Shown here: positions 47,979 to 58,497 of the stretch, one piece after another
Layout of the letters: each line of letters opens with the position of its first letter
Position numbering within the stretch: position 1 is the stretch's first letter
Origin: Calonectria ilicicola
Lineage: Eukaryota > Ascomycota > Sordariomycetes > Hypocreales > Nectriaceae
Assembly: GCA_020809705.1 (NCBI GenBank)
Contig: CP085830.1
Span: forward strand, 1-64,000
Length of the DNA stretch: 64,000 nucleotides
Direction of reading: 5' to 3'
Notes under the pieces: generated by a model
What the model was told of the DNA's origin: nothing
Seen by the model: only the letters and a program-made list of their open reading frames with translations
Database searches by the model: none
Made by a program: the position numbers and the translations under genes

Positions 47979-48376
47979 GAAGGCAACCGGCCTAGCAGGC
48001 TTTGACATGTAAATTCGCCGAGGAAGGGTAATTGCAAGAGCGGCGCATCATCGGTTGAGCCGGGATTTTATTCGGGTCGAAGATCGGCTTAACCGATCAG
48101 TCATCAGGCTAAATCGGCTTATCCGATCATTCACCTTATCTCAGATCGGCCCCGTATTGGCAGCCAATCAAAGCCAGGATCCTCCTTCGTTGAGCAATGC
48201 TTGTTTCCATCTAAATTTGGCTGGTCCAACGATCTCAGATACTACTTAGGCCATAAATAAGTATAGAAGCATGGCAGAACCGACACTCCACATAGACTGC
48301 ACTCAATATCTAGAGTCAGGCCCTGTGTGGTTATAGCTGGTTCTCGTTATTATTTCCATGAAAAAGTATTGGCAAA
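47979..48376. promoter_or_regulatory. Divergent promoter with three CGG-N5-CCG sites
   Basis: Lies between regulator 1 (minus) and the MFS gene (plus). Sites: CGGTTGAGCCG at 48052-48062, CGGCTTAACCG at 48085-48095, CGGCTTATCCG at 48115-48125, and a looser CGGCCCCG at 48147-48154. Starts are 33, 30 and 32 bp apart, about three helical turns each. The last two full sites share the wider pattern atCGGcttaaCCGatca. Inverted CGG triplets with a fixed spacer are the classic target of zinc-cluster dimers. Confidence 0.75.
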
Positions 48377-50011
48377 ATGAATCCTAGCAAGGATATCCAA
48401 GTCGCCAAGACTGACATTCCAGGCCAAGAAGAGGTCAAATCTCTGTAGCTGAAGGCCGATTTGATTCTATTGCCCACACTTACTGTGGCCTACCTATTCA
48501 AGTTGGTCCAACACACTCACCTCTCTGGCGAATCAACATACTAACGTATTGATAATTGTCAAGTTCTTTGGCTCGGAGCAACATTTCCAACGCTCACACA
48601 GCGGGGCTCGCAGAGGATCTAAATTTGAAAGGAAATCAGTTCAACCAGGTCCTTACATACTACCAGATCCCGTTCATAGTCCTGGGCCCTTTTGTTACCA
48701 TGCTCACGAAGCAGATTGGAGCCAATTTTACCATTCCAATTATGCTGGTTGGATTCGGGGCTCCCTCACTTGCCACTGGCTTTGTAAAGGATTTCGAGCA
48801 CCTCGTGACCTGCCGTGTGATAGTGGGCATTTTCGAGTCTGGGTTCCTTGCGTCGTGAGCTCGTTGTAGAAAGACCCCCTAAGCTATCTTATACTAATGC
48901 CTCGAACAGAATCATATTCTATCTGTCCATTTGGTACACCCGCAAGGAACTGGCAAGTCGAATTGGAATATTCTACGCTTCACTGACTGCCTCGTCCGCC
49001 TTTGGTGGCCTTCTTGCCTATGGTATGTTTCAAATCTCAAATCCGAAACATTATAGTTGGTCGTATCTGTTCTTCCTTGAAGGCAGCTTGTCAATTTCTT
49101 GGGCCATTTTTACCTTCTTCATCATACCTCGAGACACACAGACTGCTTGGTTCCTTTCCAAAGAGGAGAAGGAGGTTGCGCAGTGGCGTCTGGAATATGA
49201 CTCGGTTTCGACACTGGAGTCCAGATTCAATCTAAAAGAATCCTTCGGGGAGTTTCTTGTTCCTCATGGATGGATTCGACTTGTCTTGTCCTTTGTCGGA
49301 GGCACTGTGCTCACATCCAACGCCAACTTCTTAGCAATGATTGTGCGCCGGTTGGGTTACAGCGTTATAAAGACTAATCTAGGTATCAGTTCCATTTTGA
49401 TTCAAAAACTTGCTAACACTTCAAGTATACGGTGGCACCTGCACTTACTGGTGCTTTAGTGCTTGTATTGTGGTGCAAATCGTCTGATTACTTTCGGGAG
49501 AGAGGCTTCCATGTCGCCGCCTCGGGGGTAATTAGTTTGATAGGTTACATCATCCTCGCCTTCGTCGACACCTCTGATACAGCCGTTCTTTATTTTGCTA
49601 TGTTTCTGTGCACCATGGGAGTAGGTTAAACCACCCGATTTGGTGGAGCATCCATAGCTAACGCCATCTTAGGCGTATCCCTCAACACCCATCGGATCGA
49701 CCTGGCTGGTCTCAAACATACCCAATCTGAACGCACGCGCATTAACGAGTGGAATATACATTTCAGTAGGCAATTGTGCAGGACTCTTGTCAAGCAATAT
49801 CTATCACGAATGGGAGGCGCCACGTTACAAGACCAGTCTGCTCACAAACATCGGCATGTGTGTAGCACTGATCCTGTTTAGTAGCGCATATACTTTGTGG
49901 ATGAGATGGGAGAATCGCCGACGTGACAATGCTACTGGAGCGCTTGTTGGTACAACATTTACCCAGCGAGTTACAAGCAGCCAGGACCCTCACTTTCGCT
50001 TTCAGGTATAA
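48377..50011 (+). CDS. MFS transporter, Dal5/allantoate-permease (anion:cation symporter) family
   Basis: Exons about 48377-48501, 48564-48854, 48910-49382, 49426-49620, 49673-50011. Family motifs: FNSL.RSNISNAH after TM1, QVLTYYQIPFIV, LEGSLS, WCKSSDYFRERG in the central loop, and WLVSN...ARALTSGIYISVGN...SSNIY in the second half. Predicted plasma-membrane importer of small organic acids or amides. Two faults: a TAG at 48446-48448 after 23 codons (removable only by a poor 48 bp GTCGCC...TAG intron), and a one-base phase mismatch at the exon 3/4 joint near 49382-49426. It may be dead, or these are sequence errors. Shares its promoter with regulator 1. Confidence 0.8.
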
Positions 50012-50496
50012 TTACAAGAGCTATTATATATTATCATAATGTTAGATAAACATTAACTTTTATTTATATAGATATAACCGTGTGGAGTAAGCTTCCTTAT
50101 AGGGTAGGTGTGAGGATTAGTTAACAGGTGGAAGATTAACCCTCTCCATCACTCGGCCGGAATGTTACGATATTGGTATAAAAGGGATTAGATCATAGCG
50201 GGATAATATTTGCTATCCTTAACTCCTTCTTCGAAGGCGTTGTCGCTGATCTGGTGGGGGAACCCCCATGACTAGAACACAATTCATACTCCAGTGACTT
50301 ACAGAGGACGTGCTAGACGCCAGAGGGCTTAATACCCGAGGCAATTAACGAAGGAAAATCAGTGTCTAGACATATTTCAGTCATCACCTCCATCATTGCC
50401 CGCTGGCGGCTGTATCAAACAGAATATGAATAGCTCAGAGTGTGAACTGACTTCAAGTTTCATTCAACTATCTATGGGTTTATACATATATTTCAG
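50012..50496. other. Tail-to-tail gap between MFS and BVMO genes
   Basis: No gene seen. The segment at about 50081-50115 (gcttccttatagggtaggtg) resembles two pieces of the type I LTR and may be a small relic. Terminators of both flanking genes should lie here. Confidence 0.4.
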
Positions 50497-53204
50497 CTAT
50501 TTATAGAATCGTGAATCCAGCTTATCCAAGGAGAAATGAGGCGACCGGTCAGTATCGATATCACCCAAGTCTCTTTCAGTGTACCCATTCCCGAGATACT
50601 CGAATCGGTTTTGCTTTAATTTCCCTCACTTAGTACCCGCGGTGGCAGTGGGTATTGATGTGACTAACCTTGTTGTGATATTTCATTTCAAAGTCTTCAT
50701 AGCGTGGTTCATTAATTGCTTCCATATAATGCAAAGCACTCCCTGGCCAAATTGCGTTGACACGGCCAGTCTTTTTGTCTTTATCTATAGTTCGGAAGAT
50801 AGGAGTCAGTAATGTACTTGCAGTATATATAGAAGTTAGGGTCGAATCTGGTTGTACTCACACCAAGCGTTGCAGTCCTCTTCCCACACAGTCCCTTTAA
50901 ACCAAACCTGGGCATGGCGGTTGAACTCATCAGTGACGTCTTGTTTAGGCACCCAGTATTTTATATTCTCTGACTGCATTTTCTTGATGATTTTGATTGT
51001 GTAATCAATGACACTGGTGAGTGGACCTTGGGTAAGATGTTAGAATCGATAGCCTTCATACTCAACAAAAGGGTTAAGGTATTACCCATGATGCTGCCAT
51101 TCTCCACTGGCCAATTTGGTCCAATATAAGCTATGAAATGTTAGAAAATGCGATAACAAAAAGATGTGCCCAGCTCACTAAGGTAATTGGGTATATCCGG
51201 GACAGCAAGCTGTTAAATATTTCAGAATGTTTTTTCTCATCTAGACCCAGAGCAGTACATACACCAAAGTATGACTCAGGCACCTCTTTCCATTTATCCT
51301 GAAGATTGACGCCGTTCAATCCCACGATGGGGAATCTCGGTCGATAGGAAACATCTTCGATTGAATTAGTAGTATTAAGTACAAAGTGACGGCGACTGCT
51401 TACCAAATCCAGTGGCACACACAATCGTGTCACAGGAGACTAGATCCCCATTATCACTGATTATGCCGGTAGGGGTAATCTTTGAAACGCCAGTGAAATG
51501 GACCTGAACGTTGGGCTGTTGAACCCTTTTGTTCCTCTGTGTAAGCACGATACACGGAATAGTAGTTTTGGCACTCACGCTTCAATGTAGGGGTCACCAG
51601 GGGCAATTCGACGACATCCTACACTAAATTTAGGGCTAAAGCCATTGAATAGGTAGTCGCTTTTGAACATTTTTCTCATCCTCTTTCTCAAACCCTGCAT
51701 AATAAGTCAGTAATGTATCCACACAAGACGGATTCAGACACTTCAGACACTTACTTCATTGATTTTCGGCTGGACCGGCGAATACTTAACCATGTAATGG
51801 AAGAGCTGCTCGGTAAGTTAATTCTAAAAGTCTGGCTGATAAAATTGTTCATCAAGACAAACGACCTACCATCATCAGTTGATTCTCAACAGCCTTGCTT
51901 TGGCGAACCATAGCTCCATGATCTTGTCGGAACTTATCTTTCTCTTCTTCAGTATCTAAAAGTCATCATGTCAGATACCACCAAAGTTTATCAAAAATGC
52001 AGTTTAATCCAGATCAGATCTTATAGTCACCAACTTACAAGAAGGATTTCCCGACTTCCGGACAGCAGTTTGTGACTCATCCCAGTCATGGGAGAAAAAC
52101 CAAATAGGCGTTCGTACAAAGACCTCGAGCTTCTTAGCATGAGGCTGCATTCCTGGAACTACCTGGATACTGGTTGCTCCAGACCCAATCACTGCAATGG
52201 TTTCGTTCTTCCACTCGTCCGGCCCGTAGTTGTCGGGCCAGCTGTGTCCGCATTAGGATCACTCAAGTCAGAGGTGGTGACAACGAGAGGCTTACCCAGC
52301 AGAGTGAACAACTCGCCCCTTGAAATCACGCAGACCATCAATGTTGGGATATTCCCACCGATCTAGAATGCCGATGGCACCAAGGAGCAGGTCACAGTCG
52401 TCCTTGACCTCCCTTGTGGTTCCATCTGGAAGCTGCTGCCTAATAGTCAAGTTCCAGATGCCTCGTTCTTGGTCAAAGAGCGCACCAGTGACCTCAGAAT
52501 TGAAGTTCATGTATTTTCTCAAATCCAAAATGTCGACAGCTCTGTTCATATAGCTCGAAATGGTCTCAGAGCTTGAGTAAAACTTTGGCCAATCTAAATA
52601 CTGAAGTAAGCAGAGGCACAATTGTATGAAGATTCCAGCCGACAGCAGATTTCAATTATATGGTTTTGCAATTCTCCTTTCCTTCTTGGTTCAAATACTA
52701 CGGTCTAACACTCACCTGGGTTCATGGCAAAGTTCATTTGGTAGACGCAGCTAGGTGCATCGCAAGCCGCATTCGGGTATCGGTTTTGGAACTAGGAAAC
52801 TTTGTTACATTCCTCATGTACTAAGGGAATTACAATCTCGCATCACTTACCCAAGTGCCTCCCAGTCCATTATTCTTTTCATATATGGTGTGCTGGATAT
52901 TGGAACAGTATTTTTCGATGTTGTATGCGAGCATGATCCCGGAGAATCCCGTCCCAATTGTGACAACTTTTAGTTGACGGTTAGCTGGGGCAGCTAAAGT
53001 GGTAAGTGGAATACGGTAACCCGTTTTCAGGTCACTATGGTAATCATTTGTGACGTTCTCTGTAAACAGGTTACCAAAGCGTGTGGTCGCAGCGTCGGGA
53101 GGAGTGCATTGGACTCCATGCACAACTCTGGCCGTCCGTTGGTTAGCTTGGGCTTGGCCACCGGTGCCAGAAACAGTGTTCTTGTCATTGTAAAGTGCGT
53201 CCAT
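50497..53204 (-). CDS. Baeyer-Villiger monooxygenase (FAD/NADPH, type I)
   Basis: Fourteen exons; hand-splicing gives 1872 nt, 623 residues, with no internal stop. Boundaries (minus strand): 53204-52851, 52791-52716, 52593-52296, 52241-52039, 51955-51870, 51805-51755, 51694-51579, 51525-51404, 51354-51263, 51209-51179, 51130-51086, 51026-50862, 50784-50669, 50613-50497. FAD-binding IGTGFSGI at about residue 84, GLGGTW, the BVMO fingerprint [16 protein letters not shown]-binding IGSGATSIQ, and the C-terminal [12 protein letters not shown] block typical of long fungal BVMOs. It inserts oxygen next to a ketone to give an ester or lactone. Neighbours (esterase, P450, importer) suggest ketone catabolism or modification; the substrate is unknown. 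Confidence 0.93.
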
Positions 53205-53640
53205 GTTGATAACTATGATGTTGATTCAAGTTTACAGATATAAATCCTGACTGTTCTAAGTCAATGCATTTATAAACTGTGGTTGGATTAATTTCGTTGA
53301 GAATAGCTTCGTTCCGCGGAATACAATTGAACCTGACGGACCGGGTCGGACCGTCTGGAATTACTCCGGTCCGCATATAAGAGTATCCCTAAAGTCCGAT
53401 CCTCTCATGATATCATGCTAACTCTTGCTCCAGTGTTAAGATGGTCAAGCAGGAGTGGGTCAGCCGAGGTTTGGGGATCCAGGTACCCACAATCGGGGAT
53501 GAGCGAAGTGCGATACTCCGGACCACAAATAGGGATTATCAGGTATAAAAAACAATTCAATGCCTATGGTGATGGGATTGCATCTTAAATTTATTGGCTT
53601 GGTTAAATTGGCACACTAATCGTTTCTTATAGATAGCTAG
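53205..53640. promoter_or_regulatory. BVMO promoter with three helically phased CGG-N-CCG sites
   Basis: CGGACCG at 53337-53343 and 53347-53353 and CGGTCCG at 53367-53373 have starts 10 and 20 bp apart, all on one face of the helix, about 135-170 bp before the BVMO ATG. A TATA-like catataag follows at 53374-53381 on the plus strand. The spacer (1 bp) differs from the CGG-N5-CCG sites of the regulator 1 region, so a different zinc-cluster protein, perhaps regulator 2, may act here. Confidence 0.65.
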
Positions 53641-56020
53641 CTATAAGAAATCGAAGCTATCGAGATCAATTGAATTAGCGAAACTAATCAACTGTTCTGT
53701 TGTAAGGCCGTCCTGCCAGAATGATTCATCAAGTTGAAAATCGTTTTCTAATGTCGGAGAATCAACTACATGAGTTGTAGGGGGCGACAATGCGGCAGTC
53801 GATGGTTGAAAACACTGAACTTGCTTTGGTAACTGGCCATTTGGCCTTGACTCTTGATGACTTGCAGATACGCCCACTTCTTCGAAAGTCAAACAATTAA
53901 AGATATCTTCCAATTGCTGTAGCTCGGATTTGATTTGTACCGCCACCATATTGCCCCGTGATATCATCTCATCCAATACGGCATGGCCACGATTTAGCCA
54001 TTGGGCCGAATTCTTTACCAAAGATGTGTCAATCATGGACGCCATTAGTGGAGTAATCATCGATGTGAATGTAGCGTCAAGGTCAGATCGCAAAAAGTAT
54101 TCTGTGATATGATGTTGATAATCTTCCCAACACTAAAAGAGTCACTTGACTTACCTAGCAGACTTTGCTCCTGTAAGTTGACAAGAATGTCCATAATCTT
54201 CTGGGCCGATTCAATACAAATCAACAATAGCGTCCGTACACTCGCAGACCGTAGTGCGTGGACTGGGTTAATGTCGGACTGGCCTATTCTGGCCTGCAAC
54301 AAGCTATAGAGCAAGGGTCTTGTTGTGAGGACGATACACTTGGGTCCTAGTCAAAAACAGAATTTAGAGTAAGCGAGCCTCAGAAGGACGCACCTGGTGG
54401 TGTAGCAGATGTAGAGAAGCCGAGACTCTCGAGATACCCTGCCTTGAGCCATTTTGTGGTATCTCAAAGGTGGCATTTAGTTGATCAGTGACACTGGCAA
54501 TTCTTTTCAGCGCATCTTTTGTAGTGCATAAAAATTGCCTATCTAGACGGCCGTCTGCACCATATACACCTAATCATCATGTCAGATCGCTCACAGCACC
54601 AAGGACGGGAAAGACTCGCTGTTAATGATGTATCCCAATACTTGGGACAATTTGATCTGTATATCAAGGACGCCTGACCTCCGAGGATCTCCCGGAAAGG
54701 TGGGCAATGCTGCATGTATAGACTCGTCAGAAATCGCCAGAGGTAGACCCATGAGCCAGGACATATGTCGGTCGAGAATGTAGACGGTCCACCAGACACG
54801 GCGACATCTTTGAGCATACACATTATCGACATCTTGACTATGCATCTCTGTATGCATACCGCCTTCGAGAGCTACACGAAGAGCTTGGCCAATCTATATA
54901 CCATTAGCCAAAGTCTAATTAGGGGCTTGAACAGTTCACCATGCGGTAAGCAGCTCCCCGAAAGTCAATACAGTGCAGATACAGCGCTGCGCAGCACATG
55001 ACTTGAACCAGTTCTATATAGTCGCCAACTGCAAGGTAAAAGTCGGGAAGACGTTTCATGCCAAGTGTGAAAAACTCAACACCGGCTGGCTTGCGTGACT
55101 TGCTCTTTTGAACCACGAATGCCTTTCCAAAAGCTAGAATGAATAGGTAGTGAACATACCAGAGGCCTGGCTGATCGAGCTTGTTCTCATGGTATAAATT
55201 GAATTTCTGCATGAATTTTTCCTCTTCAAATAAATGATATAGTTGACCGCAATAGAATTTTACAGAGTTAATAAAATGCATTGCATGATCCGCTGAGGGG
55301 AGTATAGTAGTTTCATGATACGTCTGGGAGGGTTCCGAGGGTAGATGTCGTTTCTCATCCCATCCCAAGTCATAAGATGTACCATCGAAATGCAGATGAT
55401 CTGGTGGTAGACGGGCATGCTTGACCTTTTCGTAAGACATTAGAAGTACTCGTCGACCAAAAGACCAGTTTGAGGATGTCCCCAGATGTACTGTTTTGGC
55501 ACGTCAATAGGGCTCTACGTGCAGAGATAATCTGACATCTTACTTGGTCTTCCATTTGCATCGGGAAAGCAAGTAGAACGACCTGCTGCGAGAGGGTTGG
55601 TAATGGATGCCTCTGGTGACTGTCCAAGTGAGGCGGAGTGACATGGTGTTGAAATAGGTACAGAAAGAGTTGTCTCGGACTCTTGGATGGGATCGGAACT
55701 ATGTTCATCATGAGCTGCCCTCGATTCAAGCTTCCGAAGGTAGCTGCAAAAGATTAGTGGGATGTGGGCTTATCGACCCGGATGCTTACCGCTTTGCTGG
55801 ACCGACCTTGGTCGGGAGATTATTGAGGTTGCAAGTTAATTTTCTTTTCACGCATCGATGACAAGGAAATAACCCAGTACATTTGACCTTGTTCCCGCGA
55901 CAGTGGTCACACCTTTGATAGCGCATCGAATCAGCAAATGCCCATCACCTTCGAACATAGATAAGGGACTTACGCTTTTTGTGCTCGCTTTTGCATCCGA
56001 CGTTCCCTCTCCATAGTCAT
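53641..56020 (-). CDS. Zn2Cys6 transcription factor 2 (fungal-specific TF domain)
   Basis: Start at the ATG at 56020 (MTMERERRMQKRAQ). Exon 1 (56020-55974) joins 55912-55790, 55743-55544, 55490-54941 and 54893 onward in phase. The cluster, split by intron 1, reads ACDHCRGNKVKC-x5-CHRC-x6-C, canonical. The fungal_trans region includes SNWSFGRRVLLMSYEK, then HYLFILAFGKAF and RCRRVWWTVYILDRHMSWLMG. Later exons carry VYGADGRLDRQFL, then LLYSLLQARIGQ and a C-terminal tail of short acidic/aromatic type ending SFDFL. One joint near 54560-54610 does not phase with any normal-length intron, so a one-base fault or unusual splicing is likely there. Divergent from the P450 gene. Confidence 0.85.
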
Positions 56021-56638
56021 CACAGTCGCTGAAATTAGCAAAAGCAACCCAACATGAGATTGCCGAAGATGTCGGTCCAGTGCATTGTATCCCGATCCCG
56101 ACGAAAGACCTCCCCACAGCCAATGCCGGGACACGTCCCGATATTTGTATGAATTGATTCCGTATTGATGGCAACCCCACTGTTACGTCACGTGCCCCAC
56201 CCTCATTTCATCCAACGCCTCTGGATGAGCCTGGACACTCACCAACATAGCAGTCAAATGCATCATTGCTCACTTTCACAAAAGTGAAGCCTCAACTATA
56301 TGGAACACATTCTTTAGCACTTTCATATACCCCGGCTCAACAGCCATTCATAAAATTTCCTCCGAAAAAAAAAGACCTCAGACACATTATTTTTTGACGG
56401 AGAAACGTGACACTTCACACCGTCCAGTATCCCAGAACTTACTAGCATTAACCTAGCACAGACTAGTTTAGCTGTCGGGACCCAGAACTGCCACGGTACT
56501 CCTATTGGTCAACGGGCCGATCATCGAATCAAAATCAAATCAGAACGCCTCAAACTTTCAGGATTCATCAGTCCCTTCGGCAGTATTGGCCTCTTTCCAA
56601 AGGTGTTTTGTCTACTTCCCGCACTAGTGATATTGTAG
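56021..56638. promoter_or_regulatory. Divergent promoter between regulator 2 and the P450 gene
   Basis: 618 bp separate the two starts. Several single CGG/CCG triplets occur (for example near 56515, with CCGATCA like the right flank of the CGG-N5-CCG sites), but no clear palindrome. CT-rich stretches lie near both starts. Confidence 0.4.
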
Positions 56639-58231
56639 ATGTATAATAGTAGCCAAGGTTTCTTTAGATTTCTGCCCATAGCCAGACTTTTGTTTTTTCA
56701 TGCATCTGCAATCATGAACTTTACCATGATCATCTACGCAGTATTGGCTGTATTTCTTTACTATGTCGTCGCTTTTATCTTCGAGCAGACGACTTCCACC
56801 TTGCGTGACATACCCGGTCCATATCTAGCTCGATTTTCGCGCCTTTGGTATCTATACCAGGCTTACTCAGGCAACTTTCACCTCAAAAACATTGGTCTTC
56901 ACCGGAAACACGGTAGAATTGTTCGGATCGCGCCCAATATTTATTCTATATCTGAACCTGACAAGGCTGTGTACGGAGCAGGCAGCCGCTTTGCAAAGAG
57001 TTCTTGGTACGAGGCATGGAAGCACCCGCACAGTATTACACTTTTTGCAGACCTCAACGCCAAGCGCCACAGCGACTCACGGCGTAGGTTACAGAATCTA
57101 TATTCTTTATCTTCGTTGGTTTCTTACGAATCTCTTGTCGAAGACTGTAATGCCCTGTTTGTCCAAAAGCTCCAACGCTTCGCCGACAGCGGAGAGACCA
57201 TCAACCTCACGCACTGGCTGCAATGTTATGCTTTTGACGCAGTAGGCTGTATCACATTCTCGAGACGGTTCGGGTTTCTGGATGAGGGCAAGGATATTGG
57301 CGGAATGATGGAGGCCAACGCACAGATGTTTCTTTATTCGACATGTGCGGGGATCTTTCCAAAGTCTCACCAATATATATACCCGCTACTCGAACGGCTA
57401 CCAGGAACTGGGGCATCCGGCCTTACTAAAATTACAGACGCTGTACGCAACTTGATCATGGACCGCAAACATGTCAGGCGGGGCAACCAGGTAGGAAGGA
57501 CCAAACTGGAGCCTTCAGGTCATGGTGCACCAGAGGATTTTCTAGACAGGATCATGAACGCTCAAGCCGCTGATCCAGGAAAAGTCACTGATGACCATTT
57601 ATTCATGCTCGGATGGGGCAATATCAGTGCTGGCAGCGACACGACCGGCGTAAGCTTGTCAGCCATTCTCTATCACTTGATTCGCAATCCCGAAGCCATG
57701 CGAAGACTGGTAAGCGAGGTCAGCGCCATAAGAGACGAGGGTAAATGTACAAATCTCAGTATTCCTTTTGCCGAAACGCACCACATGCCGTTTTTGCAAG
57801 CATGTATCAAGGAAGGGATGCGGCTTCATTCAGCAACGGGTCTACCTCTATGGCGTGTCGTTCCCAAAGGAGGTGCTGAGGTCTGCGGGCGCTTCTTCCC
57901 TGAAGGAAATATTGTCGGGATTAATACATGGGTTGCACATCATAACGAGGATATTTTTGGTCACACTGCCCATCTGTTTAGGCCAGAGAGATGGCTAGAA
58001 GCGTCTGAAGATCAGATTAGAACCATGGAGAGCTTTTTTATCCCGTTCGGCAAGGGATCAAGGACATGCATCGGCAGGCATATTTCGATGCTTGAAATGT
58101 CAAAGCTGCTCCCGGTCCTGATTCAAAATTTTGAGTTTAATCTTGTAGGCGTTGGGGAGCATTGGAAGACGCAGAATCACTGGTTTGTGATGCCTTTAGA
58201 CTTTAACGTAAAAGTTCGGATGAGGGCTTGA
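56639..58231 (+). CDS. Cytochrome P450, pisatin-demethylase-like
   Basis: 530 residues from the first ATG, no introns. A second Met (residue 26, base 56714) directly precedes the membrane anchor (TMIIYAVLAVFLYYVVAFIF) and gives the more usual length of about 505, so it may be the true start. Proline-rich hinge DIPGPYLARF, I-helix AGSDTT (331-336), ExxR as EGMR (392-395), PERW (449-452) and heme loop FGKGSRTCIGR with Cys 477 are all intact. The WYEAWKHPH and GWGNISAGSDTT segments resemble fungal P450s annotated as pisatin demethylases, which detoxify plant isoflavonoids. Membrane-bound at the ER, needs a reductase partner encoded elsewhere. Substrate here unknown. Confidence 0.93.
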   Translation: MYNSSQGFFRFLPIARLLFFHASAIMNFTMIIYAVLAVFLYYVVAFIFEQTTSTLRDIPGPYLARFSRLWYLYQAYSGNFHLKNIGLHRKHGRIVRIAPNIYSISEPDKAVYGAGSRFAKSSWYEAWKHPHSITLFADLNAKRHSDSRRRLQNLYSLSSLVSYESLVEDCNALFVQKLQRFADSGETINLTHWLQCYAFDAVGCITFSRRFGFLDEGKDIGGMMEANAQMFLYSTCAGIFPKSHQYIYPLLERLPGTGASGLTKITDAVRNLIMDRKHVRRGNQVGRTKLEPSGHGAPEDFLDRIMNAQAADPGKVTDDHLFMLGWGNISAGSDTTGVSLSAILYHLIRNPEAMRRLVSEVSAIRDEGKCTNLSIPFAETHHMPFLQACIKEGMRLHSATGLPLWRVVPKGGAEVCGRFFPEGNIVGINTWVAHHNEDIFGHTAHLFRPERWLEASEDQIRTMESFFIPFGKGSRTCIGRHISMLEMSKLLPVLIQNFEFNLVGVGEHWKTQNHWFVMPLDFNVKVRMRA

Positions 58232-58497
58232 AAACCTATCAAGTATTCTGAAGCAATGTTGCAAGCAGAATGCCTACTAGAATCCCATACAAGTTGAACA
58301 CGATGCCAGTTTGCTATCATCTACGCTACCTTTGAGGACTGGGTTTAAGTTTAGACGGGTGGGGTCCGGCCAGCATACAATTCAATTACTTGTCAAACGC
58401 CATGATAGCGACTACATGTGATCATCAGCCGACACCACCTTATACTCTCCATTCCGTTATGTACCCTGAATAATTTTTAGTAAGAGCGCTTACTTTC

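Noticed and set aside
43257..58231. Calling the block a secondary-metabolite synthesis cluster
   Set aside because: No backbone enzyme is present in the window; tailoring-type enzymes alone do not establish synthesis.
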